A stretch of DNA of 64,000 nucleotides. It comes from Tenacibaculum todarodis (lineage in GTDB: Bacteria > Bacteroidota > Bacteroidia > Flavobacteriales > Flavobacteriaceae). A program made the translations under genes and the position numbers. Numbering within the stretch: position 1 is the stretch's first letter; every line of letters begins with the position of its first letter. This document shows, piece after piece, positions 51,739 through 59,706 of the stretch. A model generated the notes under the pieces. The model was not told the DNA's origin. It was given only the letters and a program-made list of their open reading frames with translations, and ran no database searches. The DNA is taken from NCBI RefSeq assembly GCF_001889045.1, contig NZ_CP018155.1, positions 496,001 through 560,000 on the forward strand, read 5' to 3'.

Positions 51739-51771
51739 GCGCATTAGAAATAATTCTAATGCGCTTTTTTT
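51739..51771 (+). terminator. Terminator between dehydrogenase and nusB genes
   Basis: An 11-bp perfect stem GCGCATTAGAA/TTCTAATGCGC with an ATAA loop, followed by seven T. It ends the dehydrogenase transcript but also lies inside the putative nusB leader. Confidence 0.9.
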
Positions 51772-51793
51772 AAACCTAGTTCAGTTCTTTATA

Positions 51794-52732
51794 ATGATTA
51801 ATAGAAGACATATTCGCGTTAAAGTTATGCAATCGATGTATGCGATGCAACAATCTAATAGCGACGATTTAATTAAGGAAGAGAAATTCTTAAAATTTAG
51901 CATTCAAAAAATGTTTGATTTATATGTGTTACAAATTCAACTTATGGTTGAAGTACAAAAACTAGCACATAAAAAAATTGAACTTGCAAAAAAGAAAATC
52001 TTAGCAACTAAGGAAGATTTAAACCCAAACACAAAATTTATAAACAACAGGGTAATTAATTCAATTACTGAAAGTGTATCTTTTGATGGTTATAAAGAAC
52101 TTAACGGTCTTAATAACTGGGAATTAGATGATGAGTATGTAAAGATTATTTGGGAAGAGTTACAAAACTCCGATTTATATGCTAAGTACATTAATACTGT
52201 TGAAGATTCATTTAATGTGGATAGAAGTTTTGCAATCGATTTTTATAGAGAGATTATTGCTCCAAATGAAAAATTAGCAGATTATTACGAAGATACCATG
52301 ATTTCTTGGGTAGATGATATTCCGTTTGTAAACACTTGGGTTCTTAAATCTCTAAACAAACAAAAAGAAGGAAGAGCTTTTCAGTTAGGTAAGTTATATA
52401 AAGACCAAGATGATGAAGATTTTGTTTCTCAATTATTTAAAAAAGCAATTTTAAATCATCACAAATATCAAGATGATATAAAAGATAAAACACCAAACTG
52501 GGAAAGCGATCGAATTGCAGGAATCGATATGATTTTAATAAAAATGGCAATAACAGAGTTTTTGCATTTTCCATCAATACCAAGTAGAGTTTCCATAAAC
52601 GAGTATATAGAATTAGCCAAAGATTATTCAACCGAAAAAAGCGGTTATTTTATAAATGGCGTTTTAGACAAATTATCTAAAGACTATTTAGCAACCAAAA
52701 AAATGGTTAAAATGGGAAGAGGATTAATGTAG
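51794..52732 (+). CDS. nusB: Transcription antitermination factor NusB
   Basis: A 312-residue protein. The N-terminal RRHIRVKVMQSMYAM is the NusB start motif. The C-terminal 130 residues hold the conserved helical core (VNTWVLKSL, WESDRIAGIDMILIKMAITE, SINEYIELAKDYSTEKSG, FINGVLDKL). Typical NusB is about 140 residues; the Bacteroidota form carries a central insertion of about 150 residues, as here. It acts with NusE in rRNA transcription antitermination. Confidence 0.93.
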   Translation: MINRRHIRVKVMQSMYAMQQSNSDDLIKEEKFLKFSIQKMFDLYVLQIQLMVEVQKLAHKKIELAKKKILATKEDLNPNTKFINNRVINSITESVSFDGYKELNGLNNWELDDEYVKIIWEELQNSDLYAKYINTVEDSFNVDRSFAIDFYREIIAPNEKLADYYEDTMISWVDDIPFVNTWVLKSLNKQKEGRAFQLGKLYKDQDDEDFVSQLFKKAILNHHKYQDDIKDKTPNWESDRIAGIDMILIKMAITEFLHFPSIPSRVSINEYIELAKDYSTEKSGYFINGVLDKLSKDYLATKKMVKMGRGLM

Positions 52733-52781
52733 TTCAAAATAATTTAGTAATTTTATCACCATAAAATAAATATTTTAAAAA

Positions 52782-53258
52782 ATGAAAAAAGCAATAGTAG
52801 CAATAGCATTTGTATTAACAGCAGGAGTTTTTGTTTCATGTAAAGAAACAAATGCAGCATCTAAAGTAAAACAAGAAAATGTTGTAAACGCTCAAAAAAG
52901 AGATAACGATATTAGTAAAGGTGCACCAGTTGTAGCTTTTGATAGATTAGAGCACGATTTTGGAACTGTAAATGAAGGAGATGTTGTAGAAACTTCATTT
53001 GTAGTAACTAACACAGGTAAATCTGATTTGGTAATAACTAATGCAACAGCAACTTGCGGTTGTACAGTTCCAACTTGGCCAAGAAATACACCAATAGCTC
53101 CAGGAGAATCTGCGGAAATTAAAGTTAGTTTTAATACTAATGGAAAACCTAACAGACAATCTAAAGCGGTAACATTATTTACAAATACCGCAACTGGTAG
53201 AGAAGTTGTAAAAGTTGTAGGAATGGTTACACCTAAAGCTAAAACACCAAGCGTATAA
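52782..53258 (+). CDS. DUF1573 lipoprotein
   Basis: A 158-residue protein with a lipobox (FVLTAGVFVSC, Cys20) and a DUF1573 Ig-like domain: FDRLEHDFGTVNEGDVVETSF, VVTNTGKSDLVITNATATCG, CTVPTWPRNTPIAPGES. The CGCT pair sits on the typical loop. Its stop overlaps the yajC ATG (TAATG). Function unknown; a periplasmic ASH/MSP-like scaffold fits. Confidence 0.9.
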   Translation: MKKAIVAIAFVLTAGVFVSCKETNAASKVKQENVVNAQKRDNDISKGAPVVAFDRLEHDFGTVNEGDVVETSFVVTNTGKSDLVITNATATCGCTVPTWPRNTPIAPGESAEIKVSFNTNGKPNRQSKAVTLFTNTATGREVVKVVGMVTPKAKTPSV

Positions 53259-53572
53259 TGATAGCAAGTATATTTTTACAAGCAAATGGTGGTTTAATGA
53301 GTATGCTGCCATTTGTAGCAATGATTGGTGTTTTATATTTCTTTATGATTCGTCCACAGATGAATAAAGCAAAAAAAGAAAAAACATTTCAAGCAGAAAT
53401 AAGAAGAGGCGCTAAAGTTGTAACTTCTAGTGGAATTCATGGAAAAATAGTGGATTTAAACGACGCAGAAGGTACAGTAACTATAGAAACTGGAGCAGGA
53501 AAAATTAAGTTTGAACGCTCAGCTATTTCTATGGAATTAAGCAAACGCTTTTCAGGAGCTGTTAAAAAATAA
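53258..53572 (+). CDS. yajC: Sec translocase accessory subunit YajC
   Basis: A 104-residue protein with one membrane helix (LPFVAMIGVLYFFMIRPQMN, residues 17-36) and the cytosolic YajC domain (GAKVVTSSGIHGKIVDLND). RPQ after the helix is the family hallmark. It forms part of the SecDF-YajC accessory complex. Translationally coupled to the DUF1573 gene. Confidence 0.95.
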   Translation: MIASIFLQANGGLMSMLPFVAMIGVLYFFMIRPQMNKAKKEKTFQAEIRRGAKVVTSSGIHGKIVDLNDAEGTVTIETGAGKIKFERSAISMELSKRFSGAVKK

Positions 53573-53590
53573 ATCAATTTTTAAATTGAT

Positions 53591-53617
53591 AAAAAGTGAG
53601 CTTTTTGCTCACTTTTT
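53591..53617 (+). terminator. Terminator after yajC
   Basis: An 11-bp stem AAAAAGTGAGC/GCTCACTTTTT with a TTTTT loop. A smaller hairpin (ATCAATTT/AAATTGAT, 53573-53590) precedes it. Confidence 0.9.
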
Positions 53618-53642
53618 TGTTTTTATGTAGATTGCACTATAA

Positions 53643-54581
53643 ATGGAAAATTTAAGAAACATACCAAAAGCATTTTTTGGATTTTTAGTAGCTTCATTAT
53701 TAATTTGGCTACTTATTAATATGTCTAAAGAATACAGTTCTTCGGTTTCTTATAGTGTGGATTATCAAGAGTTGCCTCAAAATAAATTACTGGAAGAAAA
53801 ACCACAAGAAAATATAAGTTTAGCTATTAAAGCAACAGGATTTAAATTGTTTTCAGCAAATATCTCTTCAAAAAAGATACTACTAAATACCGACAAGTTG
53901 CGTCAAAAAAATGCAACAGATTTTTATCTTTTACCAGAGAGCCAAAAGTTAGCAATACAAAAACAATTAGCTTCTGGTCTTACTTTAGAAGGTATTTTAC
54001 AAGACACACTGTTTTTAAAAATAGGAAGTTTAGCAACAAAGAAAGTTCCAGTTGTAGCAAATTTAGATTTGCAATTTCAACCAGGTTATAATTTGTCTGA
54101 AAAAGTAACAATTAAACCCGATAGTATTACTATTTCTGGACCAGAATTTCAGTTAAAAAGTATTCAGAATATTGCAATAAGTTCATTTAAAATGGAAGGT
54201 TTAAATAGAGATTTCTCTAAAAACGTGTCGTTAAAATTACCTGAAAGCATTGTAAATACTAAGTTTAGTGCTACGGAAGTTAGTGTATCTGGAAAAGTAG
54301 ATAAATTTACTGAAGGTAATTTTGAAGTTCCTTTTAAAGTTGAAAATGTTCCGTTTGGAATTACTCTAAATACCTTTCCTAAAACAGTTAAAGTAACTTA
54401 TATTGTTGGACTTAAAAACTTTGGAAATGTAACCGCAGACTCCTTTGAAGTTGTATGTGATTATAAACAAGCAGTAGAAAATGAGTTGTCTTATTTAATT
54501 CCTAAGGTACATATAAAATCTAGTGAAGTTTCTTCAGTAAAAGTTACGCCAGATAAAATTGAATATCTAATACATAAATAA
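53643..54581 (+). CDS. YbbR-like domain protein (CdaR-like)
   Basis: A 312-residue protein with one N-terminal membrane helix (FFGFLVASLLIWLLINM) and YbbR beta-domains outside: VVANLDLQFQPGYNLSEKVT and KPDSITISGPEFQLKSI are the repeat motif V..(L/I)...PGY...... PD.V.V.GP. In Firmicutes CdaR modulates the c-di-AMP cyclase CdaA. No cdaA gene is in the window, so the role is not transferred. Its stop overlaps coaE (TAATG). Confidence 0.88.
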   Translation: MENLRNIPKAFFGFLVASLLIWLLINMSKEYSSSVSYSVDYQELPQNKLLEEKPQENISLAIKATGFKLFSANISSKKILLNTDKLRQKNATDFYLLPESQKLAIQKQLASGLTLEGILQDTLFLKIGSLATKKVPVVANLDLQFQPGYNLSEKVTIKPDSITISGPEFQLKSIQNIAISSFKMEGLNRDFSKNVSLKLPESIVNTKFSATEVSVSGKVDKFTEGNFEVPFKVENVPFGITLNTFPKTVKVTYIVGLKNFGNVTADSFEVVCDYKQAVENELSYLIPKVHIKSSEVSSVKVTPDKIEYLIHK

Positions 54582-55171
54582 TGGTAGTTGGCATAACAGG
54601 CGGAATTGGAAGCGGTAAGTCTACTGTTTTAAAACTCTTTAAGGGGTTAGGTAGTATAGCAACTTATATAGCAGATGAAGAGGCTAAAAAGTTAATGAAT
54701 AGTTCTAAAGTTATACAAGAAAAACTTGTTTTAGAATTTGGAGAAGAAGTGTATCTAGACAATAAATTAAACAGACCGTTCTTAGCCAATATTGTTTTTA
54801 AGAACAAAGAAAAATTGGCAACTTTAAATGCAATTGTACATCCTGTTGTGTATAATCACTTAGAAAGTTTTATTAAAAATAATACAGATAAAGATTATAT
54901 TTTATATGAAAATGCAATTCTTTTTGAAAACGGAAGCGATGTTTTTTGCGATAAAATAATTACAGTTACTGCACCAGAAAAAGTAAAAATAGATCGTGTT
55001 ATTTCTAGAGATAAAACTTCGGAAAAAGAAGTGAGAAATAGGATGAAAAATCAATGGAAAGACAGTAAGAAAACACTACAATCAAACTACATTATTTGTA
55101 ATGTTTCTTTAACTAAAACAAAAGAGCAAGTCTTAAAAATCCATAATAAATTAACACAAAACCTGCTTTAG
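54581..55171 (+). CDS. coaE: Dephospho-CoA kinase
   Basis: A 196-residue P-loop kinase for the last step of CoA synthesis. P-loop GITGGIGSGKSTV, DEEAKKLM (substrate Asp), FKNKEKLATLNAIVHPVVY and RDKTSEKEVRNRMKNQW (lid) are all present. ATG overlaps the stop of the YbbR-like gene. Confidence 0.96.
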   Translation: MVVGITGGIGSGKSTVLKLFKGLGSIATYIADEEAKKLMNSSKVIQEKLVLEFGEEVYLDNKLNRPFLANIVFKNKEKLATLNAIVHPVVYNHLESFIKNNTDKDYILYENAILFENGSDVFCDKIITVTAPEKVKIDRVISRDKTSEKEVRNRMKNQWKDSKKTLQSNYIICNVSLTKTKEQVLKIHNKLTQNLL

Positions 55172-55189
55172 GTTAGAAAATATGTACTG

Positions 55190-55256
55190 TTTTTGTTAAA
55201 ATACTCTTAAAACTACAGTATTTTTGTTAATCAACGTTAAAAACCATTTTTGTTAA
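55190..55256 (+). promoter_or_regulatory. Three direct repeats upstream of the histidine kinase
   Basis: TTTTTGTTAA occurs at 55190-55199, 55221-55230 and 55247-55256, spaced by 31 and 26 nt. The second copy overlaps a TATTTTTG box (55219-55226). They may be binding sites for the response regulator or merely stacked -33 boxes. Confidence 0.45.
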
Positions 55257-55268
55257 TTTTTAATGCGC

Positions 55269-55276
55269 TAATTTTG
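55269..55276 (+). promoter_or_regulatory. -7 box (TAATTTTG) 4 nt from the histidine kinase start
   Basis: Fits TAnnTTTG and ends 4 nt before the ATG at 55281. A TTTTTG word lies 16 nt upstream, short of the ideal spacing. The geometry would give a leaderless mRNA. Confidence 0.45.
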
Positions 55277-55280
55277 AATA

Positions 55281-56852
55281 ATGAGTAAGAAAATCTTCAT
55301 TCTTATTGTTGCTTTAATGAGCATATCTTTAATTGGTATTATAGCTGTTCAGGTCTATTGGATTAATGACGCAATTGCTAGTAAGCAAAAACAATTTAAG
55401 AGTGATGTTACAGTTGCTTTAGCAGGTGTTTCTGAGGCAATTAAAGAAAAAGAAGAATCCCAGTTTACAATAAAGTATAGTAAGTTCTTTGAAAATAATA
55501 GATATAGAACAGATGCTGAAATGAAAAGCTTTTTGTGGGAGCAAATAGATACTACAGGAAGAGAGAAGTTTACATTTGGAGCAACAATATTAGAAGAAAA
55601 TTTTAAAATCCCAGCCGGATTTTTAAATGATGATGAAGTAATTTTAAAAAAATATTCTGGTAGAGAAGATACTTTTCATTCTAGAATGATAAAAAGTTCC
55701 AATCCTAAAGAGTTTGAACCAGTTTTTGATGAAAAAAGGTTTTCAGTTTTTAAAGACTATTCAAATTTAGAAAGACAACAGTTTGTAAGCTTATTTAATC
55801 AAAGTAAAAGAATTAAACCAATTAATCAGAGAGTTAGAAATCGTGAGTTAAACTTAATTATTAAAGAAGAATTAGCAAAACGTAATATAGTTCAAGGGTT
55901 TAAATATGGTGTTTACGATGATGGTTTGGCAACATCTTTAAAATCTGGATATTTTAAAATTCAACCTAATGAAGGTTTTTATTACCCGCTTTTTGAAGAC
56001 GAAAATGGAAATAGTAATTATAAGTTGTACATAACCTTTCCAGAAGGAAAAAAAGAGTTGTTATCTGGATTGATGTCAATTTTATTGCTTTCAATATTTT
56101 TTATATTTATTATTATAGTAGCATTTTCAAGTTCATTATATCAATTAATACGTCAAAAGAAAATATCAGAAATAAAAACTGATTTTATAAATAACATGAC
56201 GCATGAGTTTAAAACGCCAATTGCAACCATAAATTTAGCGTTAGACGCCATTAAAAATCCAAAGATTATTAATGATGAAGACAAGGTTAAAAGGTATGTA
56301 AATATGATTCGTGAAGAGAACAAAAGAATGCACGGTCAAGTAGAAAGTGTTTTAAGAATATCTAGATTAGAAAAAAATCAACTAGATATTAGTAAGGAAG
56401 CAGTAGATGGAACAGACATAATAGAAGAAGCTATAGAACATGTAAGTTTATTAGTTGAAGATAAAAAAGGTTCAATTAAAACAACATTTAAAGCAATATC
56501 AACAGAAGTGTTAGGTAATGAGTTTCATTTAACAAATGTTGTGGTAAATATGTTAGAGAATGCTTTAAAATACTCCGAAGATAAACCAAGAATTGAGGTA
56601 ATAACAGAAAGCACAAATAAATTCTTTATCTTTAAAATAAAAGATGAAGGTATAGGAATGAGTAAACAAGCACAAAAAAATGTGTTTAATAAATTTTATA
56701 GAGAACAAAAAGGTAATATACACGACGTAAAAGGTCATGGTTTAGGTTTAGCATACGTAAAAGAAATAGTAGAAAACCATCACGGAACAGTTTTTGTAGA
56801 GAGTGAGAAAGGAAAAGGAAGCACGTTTACAGTAAAATTACCATTAATTTAA
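55281..56852 (+). CDS. Two-component sensor histidine kinase
   Basis: A 523-residue membrane kinase. Helix 1 at residues 4-26, an extracytoplasmic sensor of about 230 residues, helix 2 at about 262-285 (SGLMSILLLSIFFIFIIIVA). The HisKA His is in NNMTHEFKTPIAT. ATP-binding boxes are NVVVNMLENALKYSED (N), KDEGIGMS (G1), FNKFYREQ (F) and GHGLGLAYVKEIV (G2). It resembles Bacteroides RprX in layout. Paired with the response regulator 9 nt downstream. Signal unknown. Confidence 0.93.
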   Translation: MSKKIFILIVALMSISLIGIIAVQVYWINDAIASKQKQFKSDVTVALAGVSEAIKEKEESQFTIKYSKFFENNRYRTDAEMKSFLWEQIDTTGREKFTFGATILEENFKIPAGFLNDDEVILKKYSGREDTFHSRMIKSSNPKEFEPVFDEKRFSVFKDYSNLERQQFVSLFNQSKRIKPINQRVRNRELNLIIKEELAKRNIVQGFKYGVYDDGLATSLKSGYFKIQPNEGFYYPLFEDENGNSNYKLYITFPEGKKELLSGLMSILLLSIFFIFIIIVAFSSSLYQLIRQKKISEIKTDFINNMTHEFKTPIATINLALDAIKNPKIINDEDKVKRYVNMIREENKRMHGQVESVLRISRLEKNQLDISKEAVDGTDIIEEAIEHVSLLVEDKKGSIKTTFKAISTEVLGNEFHLTNVVVNMLENALKYSEDKPRIEVITESTNKFFIFKIKDEGIGMSKQAQKNVFNKFYREQKGNIHDVKGHGLGLAYVKEIVENHHGTVFVESEKGKGSTFTVKLPLI

Positions 56853-56861
56853 ACAAATATT

Positions 56862-57563
56862 ATGGGCATTAAAAAAATATTATTAGTAGAAGACGATCCA
56901 AATTTTGGAACAGTTTTAAAAGATTATTTAGCATTAAATGATTATAATGTAACACATGCTAAAGATGGTATTGAAGGTTTAATTATGTTTAAAAACTCAG
57001 ATTATGATTTGTGTATTTTAGATGTAATGATGCCTCGTAAAGACGGTTTTTCATTAGCAAAAGACATTAGAGTAACCAACAAAGAAGTGCCAATTATTTT
57101 CTTAACAGCAAAAACGTTAAAAGAAGATGTACTAAAAGGTTACCAAGCAGGAGCAGACGATTATTTAAATAAACCGTTCGATTCTGAAGTTTTATTACAC
57201 AAAATAAAAGCAATTTTACAACGTAAAGAAAACGAAACAACTACAGATACGGAGCAATTTGAGTTTAATATCGGTAAATTTTTCTTCAATTCTAAGTTAC
57301 GTCACTTGTCTATTGGAGAAACTGCAGAACCGCAAAAATTATCTCCAAAAGAAAGTAAATTGTTACGCATGTTAGCAATTCACAAAAACGATTTAATGCC
57401 AAGAGAATTAGCATTAACAAAGATCTGGAGAGACGATAACTACTTCACTTCTAGAAGTATGGATGTTTATATTGCAAAACTACGTAAGTATTTAAAACTA
57501 GACGAAAATGTTGAAATTTTAAATATTCACGGAGAAGGATTTAGATTGGTAGAAAAAGTTTAA
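56862..57563 (+). CDS. OmpR-family response regulator
   Basis: A 233-residue regulator. The receiver has the acidic pair in LLVEDDPNF, the phospho-acceptor Asp in DLCILDVMMPRKDGF, Thr in IIFLTAKT and Lys in DDYLNKPFD. The C-terminal OmpR winged helix follows (LSPKESKLLRMLA, TSRSMDVYIAKLRKYL, NIHGEGFRLVE). Cotranscribed with the kinase; RprY-like. Confidence 0.95.
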   Translation: MGIKKILLVEDDPNFGTVLKDYLALNDYNVTHAKDGIEGLIMFKNSDYDLCILDVMMPRKDGFSLAKDIRVTNKEVPIIFLTAKTLKEDVLKGYQAGADDYLNKPFDSEVLLHKIKAILQRKENETTTDTEQFEFNIGKFFFNSKLRHLSIGETAEPQKLSPKESKLLRMLAIHKNDLMPRELALTKIWRDDNYFTSRSMDVYIAKLRKYLKLDENVEILNIHGEGFRLVEKV

Positions 57564-57577
57564 AACATTTTTTTTAG

Positions 57578-57648
57578 AAGCTGTTTCCCGCTTTTCGTTA
57601 TATCTTTTGCAAAAAAGCAAAAGGATGTCACTACAATCGGGGCTAAGC
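57578..57648 (+). repeat. Two-stem dispersed element, copy F (short form)
   Basis: AAGCTGTTTCCCGC, TTTTCGTTATAT, perfect stem CTTTTGC-A6-GCAAAAG, GATGTCACTACAATCG and GGGCTAAGC. It lies between the response regulator and its terminator, so it is probably transcribed as 3' UTR. Confidence 0.85.
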
Positions 57649-57675
57649 AATTTTACTGGCAACAATAATAAAAAG

Positions 57676-57708
57676 AAACTTTCAGCTTGTTTATCAGGCT
57701 GAAAGTTT
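57676..57708 (+). terminator. Terminator of the kinase-regulator operon
   Basis: An 11-bp stem AAACTTTCAGC/GCTGAAAGTTT with an 11-nt loop, followed by TTACTTTT. Confidence 0.85.
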
Positions 57709-57732
57709 TTACTTTTAACTAAAACCTAGAAC

Positions 57733-58353
57733 TTGGCAGAATTTATAAAAATATACAACGAGAATCCTAATCCTAAAGAAATAGAAAAAGTAGTAAAAGT
57801 GCTACAAAAAGGCGGATTAGTAATTTATCCAACCGATACGGTTTACGGTTTAGGTTGCGATATTACAAGCACAAAAGCCTTAGAAAAGATTGCTAAAATT
57901 AAAGGAGTAAAGCTAGAAAAAGCAAACTTTTCATTTATTTGTAACGATTTAAGTCATCTTTCAGACTATGTAAAGCAAATAGATACAGCAACGTACAAAA
58001 TATTAAAACGTGCCTTGCCAGGACCTTATACTTTTATTTTACCGGGAAGTAATTCATTACCAAAAGTATTCAAAAAAAGAAAAACGGTAGGAATTAGAAT
58101 TCCAGATAATAACATTGCACGTGCAATTGTAGAAGCATTAGGAAATCCAATTGTATCAACATCTATACATGATGAAGATACCGTTTTAGAATACACTACA
58201 GATCCAGAATTAATTTTCGAGAAGTGGCAAAACCAAGTAGATTTAGTAGTTGATGGTGGTTTTGGAGATAATTACGCATCTACAGTTATAGATTTAACTA
58301 CAGATGAACCAGAAGTTATAAGAGAAGGAAAAGGAAGTTTAGATATTCTTTAG
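57733..58353 (+). CDS. Sua5/YciO/YrdC-family protein (threonylcarbamoyl-AMP synthase)
   Basis: A 206-residue protein with the YrdC fold: GGLVIYPTDTVYGLGCDI, KGVKLEKANFSFICNDLSHL, ALPGPYTFILP, KTVGIRIPDN, PIVSTSIHDED. It makes the threonylcarbamoyl-AMP used for t6A in ANN-decoding tRNAs. The SxxR-type residues are weaker than in TsaC, and YciO-type relatives exist, so the exact paralogue is uncertain. The start is TTG at 57733. A period-8 array begins right after its TAG stop. Confidence 0.85.
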   Translation: MAEFIKIYNENPNPKEIEKVVKVLQKGGLVIYPTDTVYGLGCDITSTKALEKIAKIKGVKLEKANFSFICNDLSHLSDYVKQIDTATYKILKRALPGPYTFILPGSNSLPKVFKKRKTVGIRIPDNNIARAIVEALGNPIVSTSIHDEDTVLEYTTDPELIFEKWQNQVDLVVDGGFGDNYASTVIDLTTDEPEVIREGKGSLDIL

Positions 58354-58385
58354 AGTTACAAAGTTGCAAAGTAATAAAGTTGATA
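58354..58385. repeat. Period-8 array after the Sua5-type gene
   Basis: AGTTACAA, AGTTGCAA, AGTAATAA and AGTTGATA in exact 8-nt phase, starting on the base after the TAG stop codon and ending near the converging glycosyltransferase gene's stop. Confidence 0.85.
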
Positions 58386-58387
58386 AC

Positions 58388-59386
58388 TTACTTCAAATCT
58401 TTATACTCTTTTCTTCCCAATCCAAAATATTGCCAAACTACTGAAGTGTGTAAGTTATATTCGTAACGACGTTGTAGTTTTCTACGCTTGTTAAAGAATT
58501 TAAAAAAGTTTTTATAAAAACTAAAATGCGCTTTTATAATTGCCCAAGTGTGTATTGGTCTTAGTTCAAATAAGAACTTTATTCCTGCAATTCCATCTAA
58601 AATTAAACGAGAAAAAACCACAAATAAAAACCATTGTGTTGGCACATTTTTTACAACAGTAAGCAGGCTATTTCTAAAATTTAAATATGTTTTATGCGGA
58701 TTACTTTCTTGTAACGTTGCGCCACCAACATGATAAACAGTTGAAGTACCAACATATTTAACTTTAAAACCTTCGTTTTGTGTACGCCAACATAAATCAA
58801 TTTCTTCTTGATGCGCAAAATAATCTTCATCAAAACCACCTAATTGATGGTACACTTTAGAGCGAATAAAAAAACAAGCTCCAGAAGCCCAAAAAATTTC
58901 TGAAGTATCATTGAATTGTCCGTTATCGGTTTCTAAATCATTAAAAACACGTCCTCTGCAATATGGATAACCATATAAATCTACAAAGCCGCCACCAGCA
59001 CCAGCGTATTCAAATTTAGATTTGTCTTTAAAATCTAATAATTTTGGTTGAATAATAGCCGTATTTTCTTCTTCCTTAAAAACCTGTAGAATAGGAGAGA
59101 GCCAGTTTTTGGTAACTTCTACATCTGAGTTTATTAAACAATAAATATCTGCTTCAATATGTTGTAAAGCGTCGTTATATCCTTTTGCATAACCTCCGTT
59201 TTCTGTGTTTTCAATAATTTTTACTGAAGGAAAGTTAGTTTTTACAAAATTAATTGAATTGTCTGAAGAAGCATTATCGGCAACATAAATAGTAGCATCT
59301 GGCGAATTAAAATTCACAATTGAAGGTAAAAACTGTTCTAGTAGTTTTTCTCCATTCCAATTTAATATGACTATTGCTGTTTTCAA
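58388..59386 (-). CDS. Family 2 glycosyltransferase
   Basis: A 332-residue GT-A enzyme: VILNWNGEKLLEQFL, VADNASSDNS, CLINSDVEV (the DxD-like site), ASGACFFIRSKV and GGFDEDYFAHQEEIDLCWR (ED catalytic region). The C-terminal hydrophobic segment WFLFVVFSRLILDGIAGIKF suggests membrane association. It resembles rhamnosyl- or galactofuranosyl-type GT2 proteins. The start is TTG at 59386, 5 nt after a -7 box. Confidence 0.92.
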   Translation of the reverse strand: MKTAIVILNWNGEKLLEQFLPSIVNFNSPDATIYVADNASSDNSINFVKTNFPSVKIIENTENGGYAKGYNDALQHIEADIYCLINSDVEVTKNWLSPILQVFKEEENTAIIQPKLLDFKDKSKFEYAGAGGGFVDLYGYPYCRGRVFNDLETDNGQFNDTSEIFWASGACFFIRSKVYHQLGGFDEDYFAHQEEIDLCWRTQNEGFKVKYVGTSTVYHVGGATLQESNPHKTYLNFRNSLLTVVKNVPTQWFLFVVFSRLILDGIAGIKFLFELRPIHTWAIIKAHFSFYKNFFKFFNKRRKLQRRYEYNLHTSVVWQYFGLGRKEYKDLK

Positions 59387-59391
59387 GGTCG

Positions 59392-59399
59392 CAAAATTA
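59392..59399 (-). promoter_or_regulatory. -7 box (TAATTTTG) 5 nt from the glycosyltransferase start
   Basis: Fits TAnnTTTG on the minus strand and ends 5 nt before the TTG start at 59386. Suggests a leaderless transcript. Confidence 0.45.
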
Positions 59400-59460
59400 A
59401 GCTTTTAAGTCGGTTTAAAAGTTTAAATTTTTCATAATAATTGTACAGCTTTTTTATGTT

Positions 59461-59486
59461 TGTCATTCCTGCGTAGGCAGGAATCT
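59461..59486. repeat. Short palindromic dispersed repeat, copy 3
   Basis: TGTC followed by the 8-bp stem ATTCCTGC/GCAGGAAT with a GTAG loop, then CT. Identical to copy 2 over its full length. With copy G it fills most of the 320-bp gap. Confidence 0.85.
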
Positions 59487-59547
59487 ATGCTGACTTTTGT
59501 GAGAATTTATTAACTAAAAGGGTTATAAAAAAGCAATAGCAAGTACG

Positions 59548-59698
59548 CGCGTTAGCGATTGAAACGGCATCCTTTTTATGGTAAACTCGTTTCAGTGTTT
59601 ATCATAAAAAATAAAAACACCTATAAATAAGAACAGATGCTGAAATAAAATCAGCATAAAAAGATATAGTGGAAAGCGCGACCCTTGTGGTAACGCCC
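59548..59698 (-). repeat. Two-stem dispersed element, copy G (long form, expanded loop)
   Basis: On the minus strand: GGGCGTTACC, ACAAG, GGTCGCGCTTTCC, ACTATAT, stem CTTTTTATG...CATAAAAAG enclosing about 75 nt, GATGCCGTTTCAATCGC and TAACGC. The enlarged loop has its own hairpin TGCTGA...TCAGCA. It lies 3' of the HsdR-N-like gene, in its orientation. Confidence 0.8.
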
Positions 59699-59706
59699 AA
59701 AAAGAA

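Noticed and set aside
53643..54581. c-di-AMP regulator CdaR
   Set aside because: The YbbR fold matches, but no diadenylate cyclase gene is adjacent, so the specific function is not supported.
11694..59698. CRISPR array formed by the dispersed repeats
   Set aside because: The copies are kilobases apart, lack regular spacers, and no cas gene is present.
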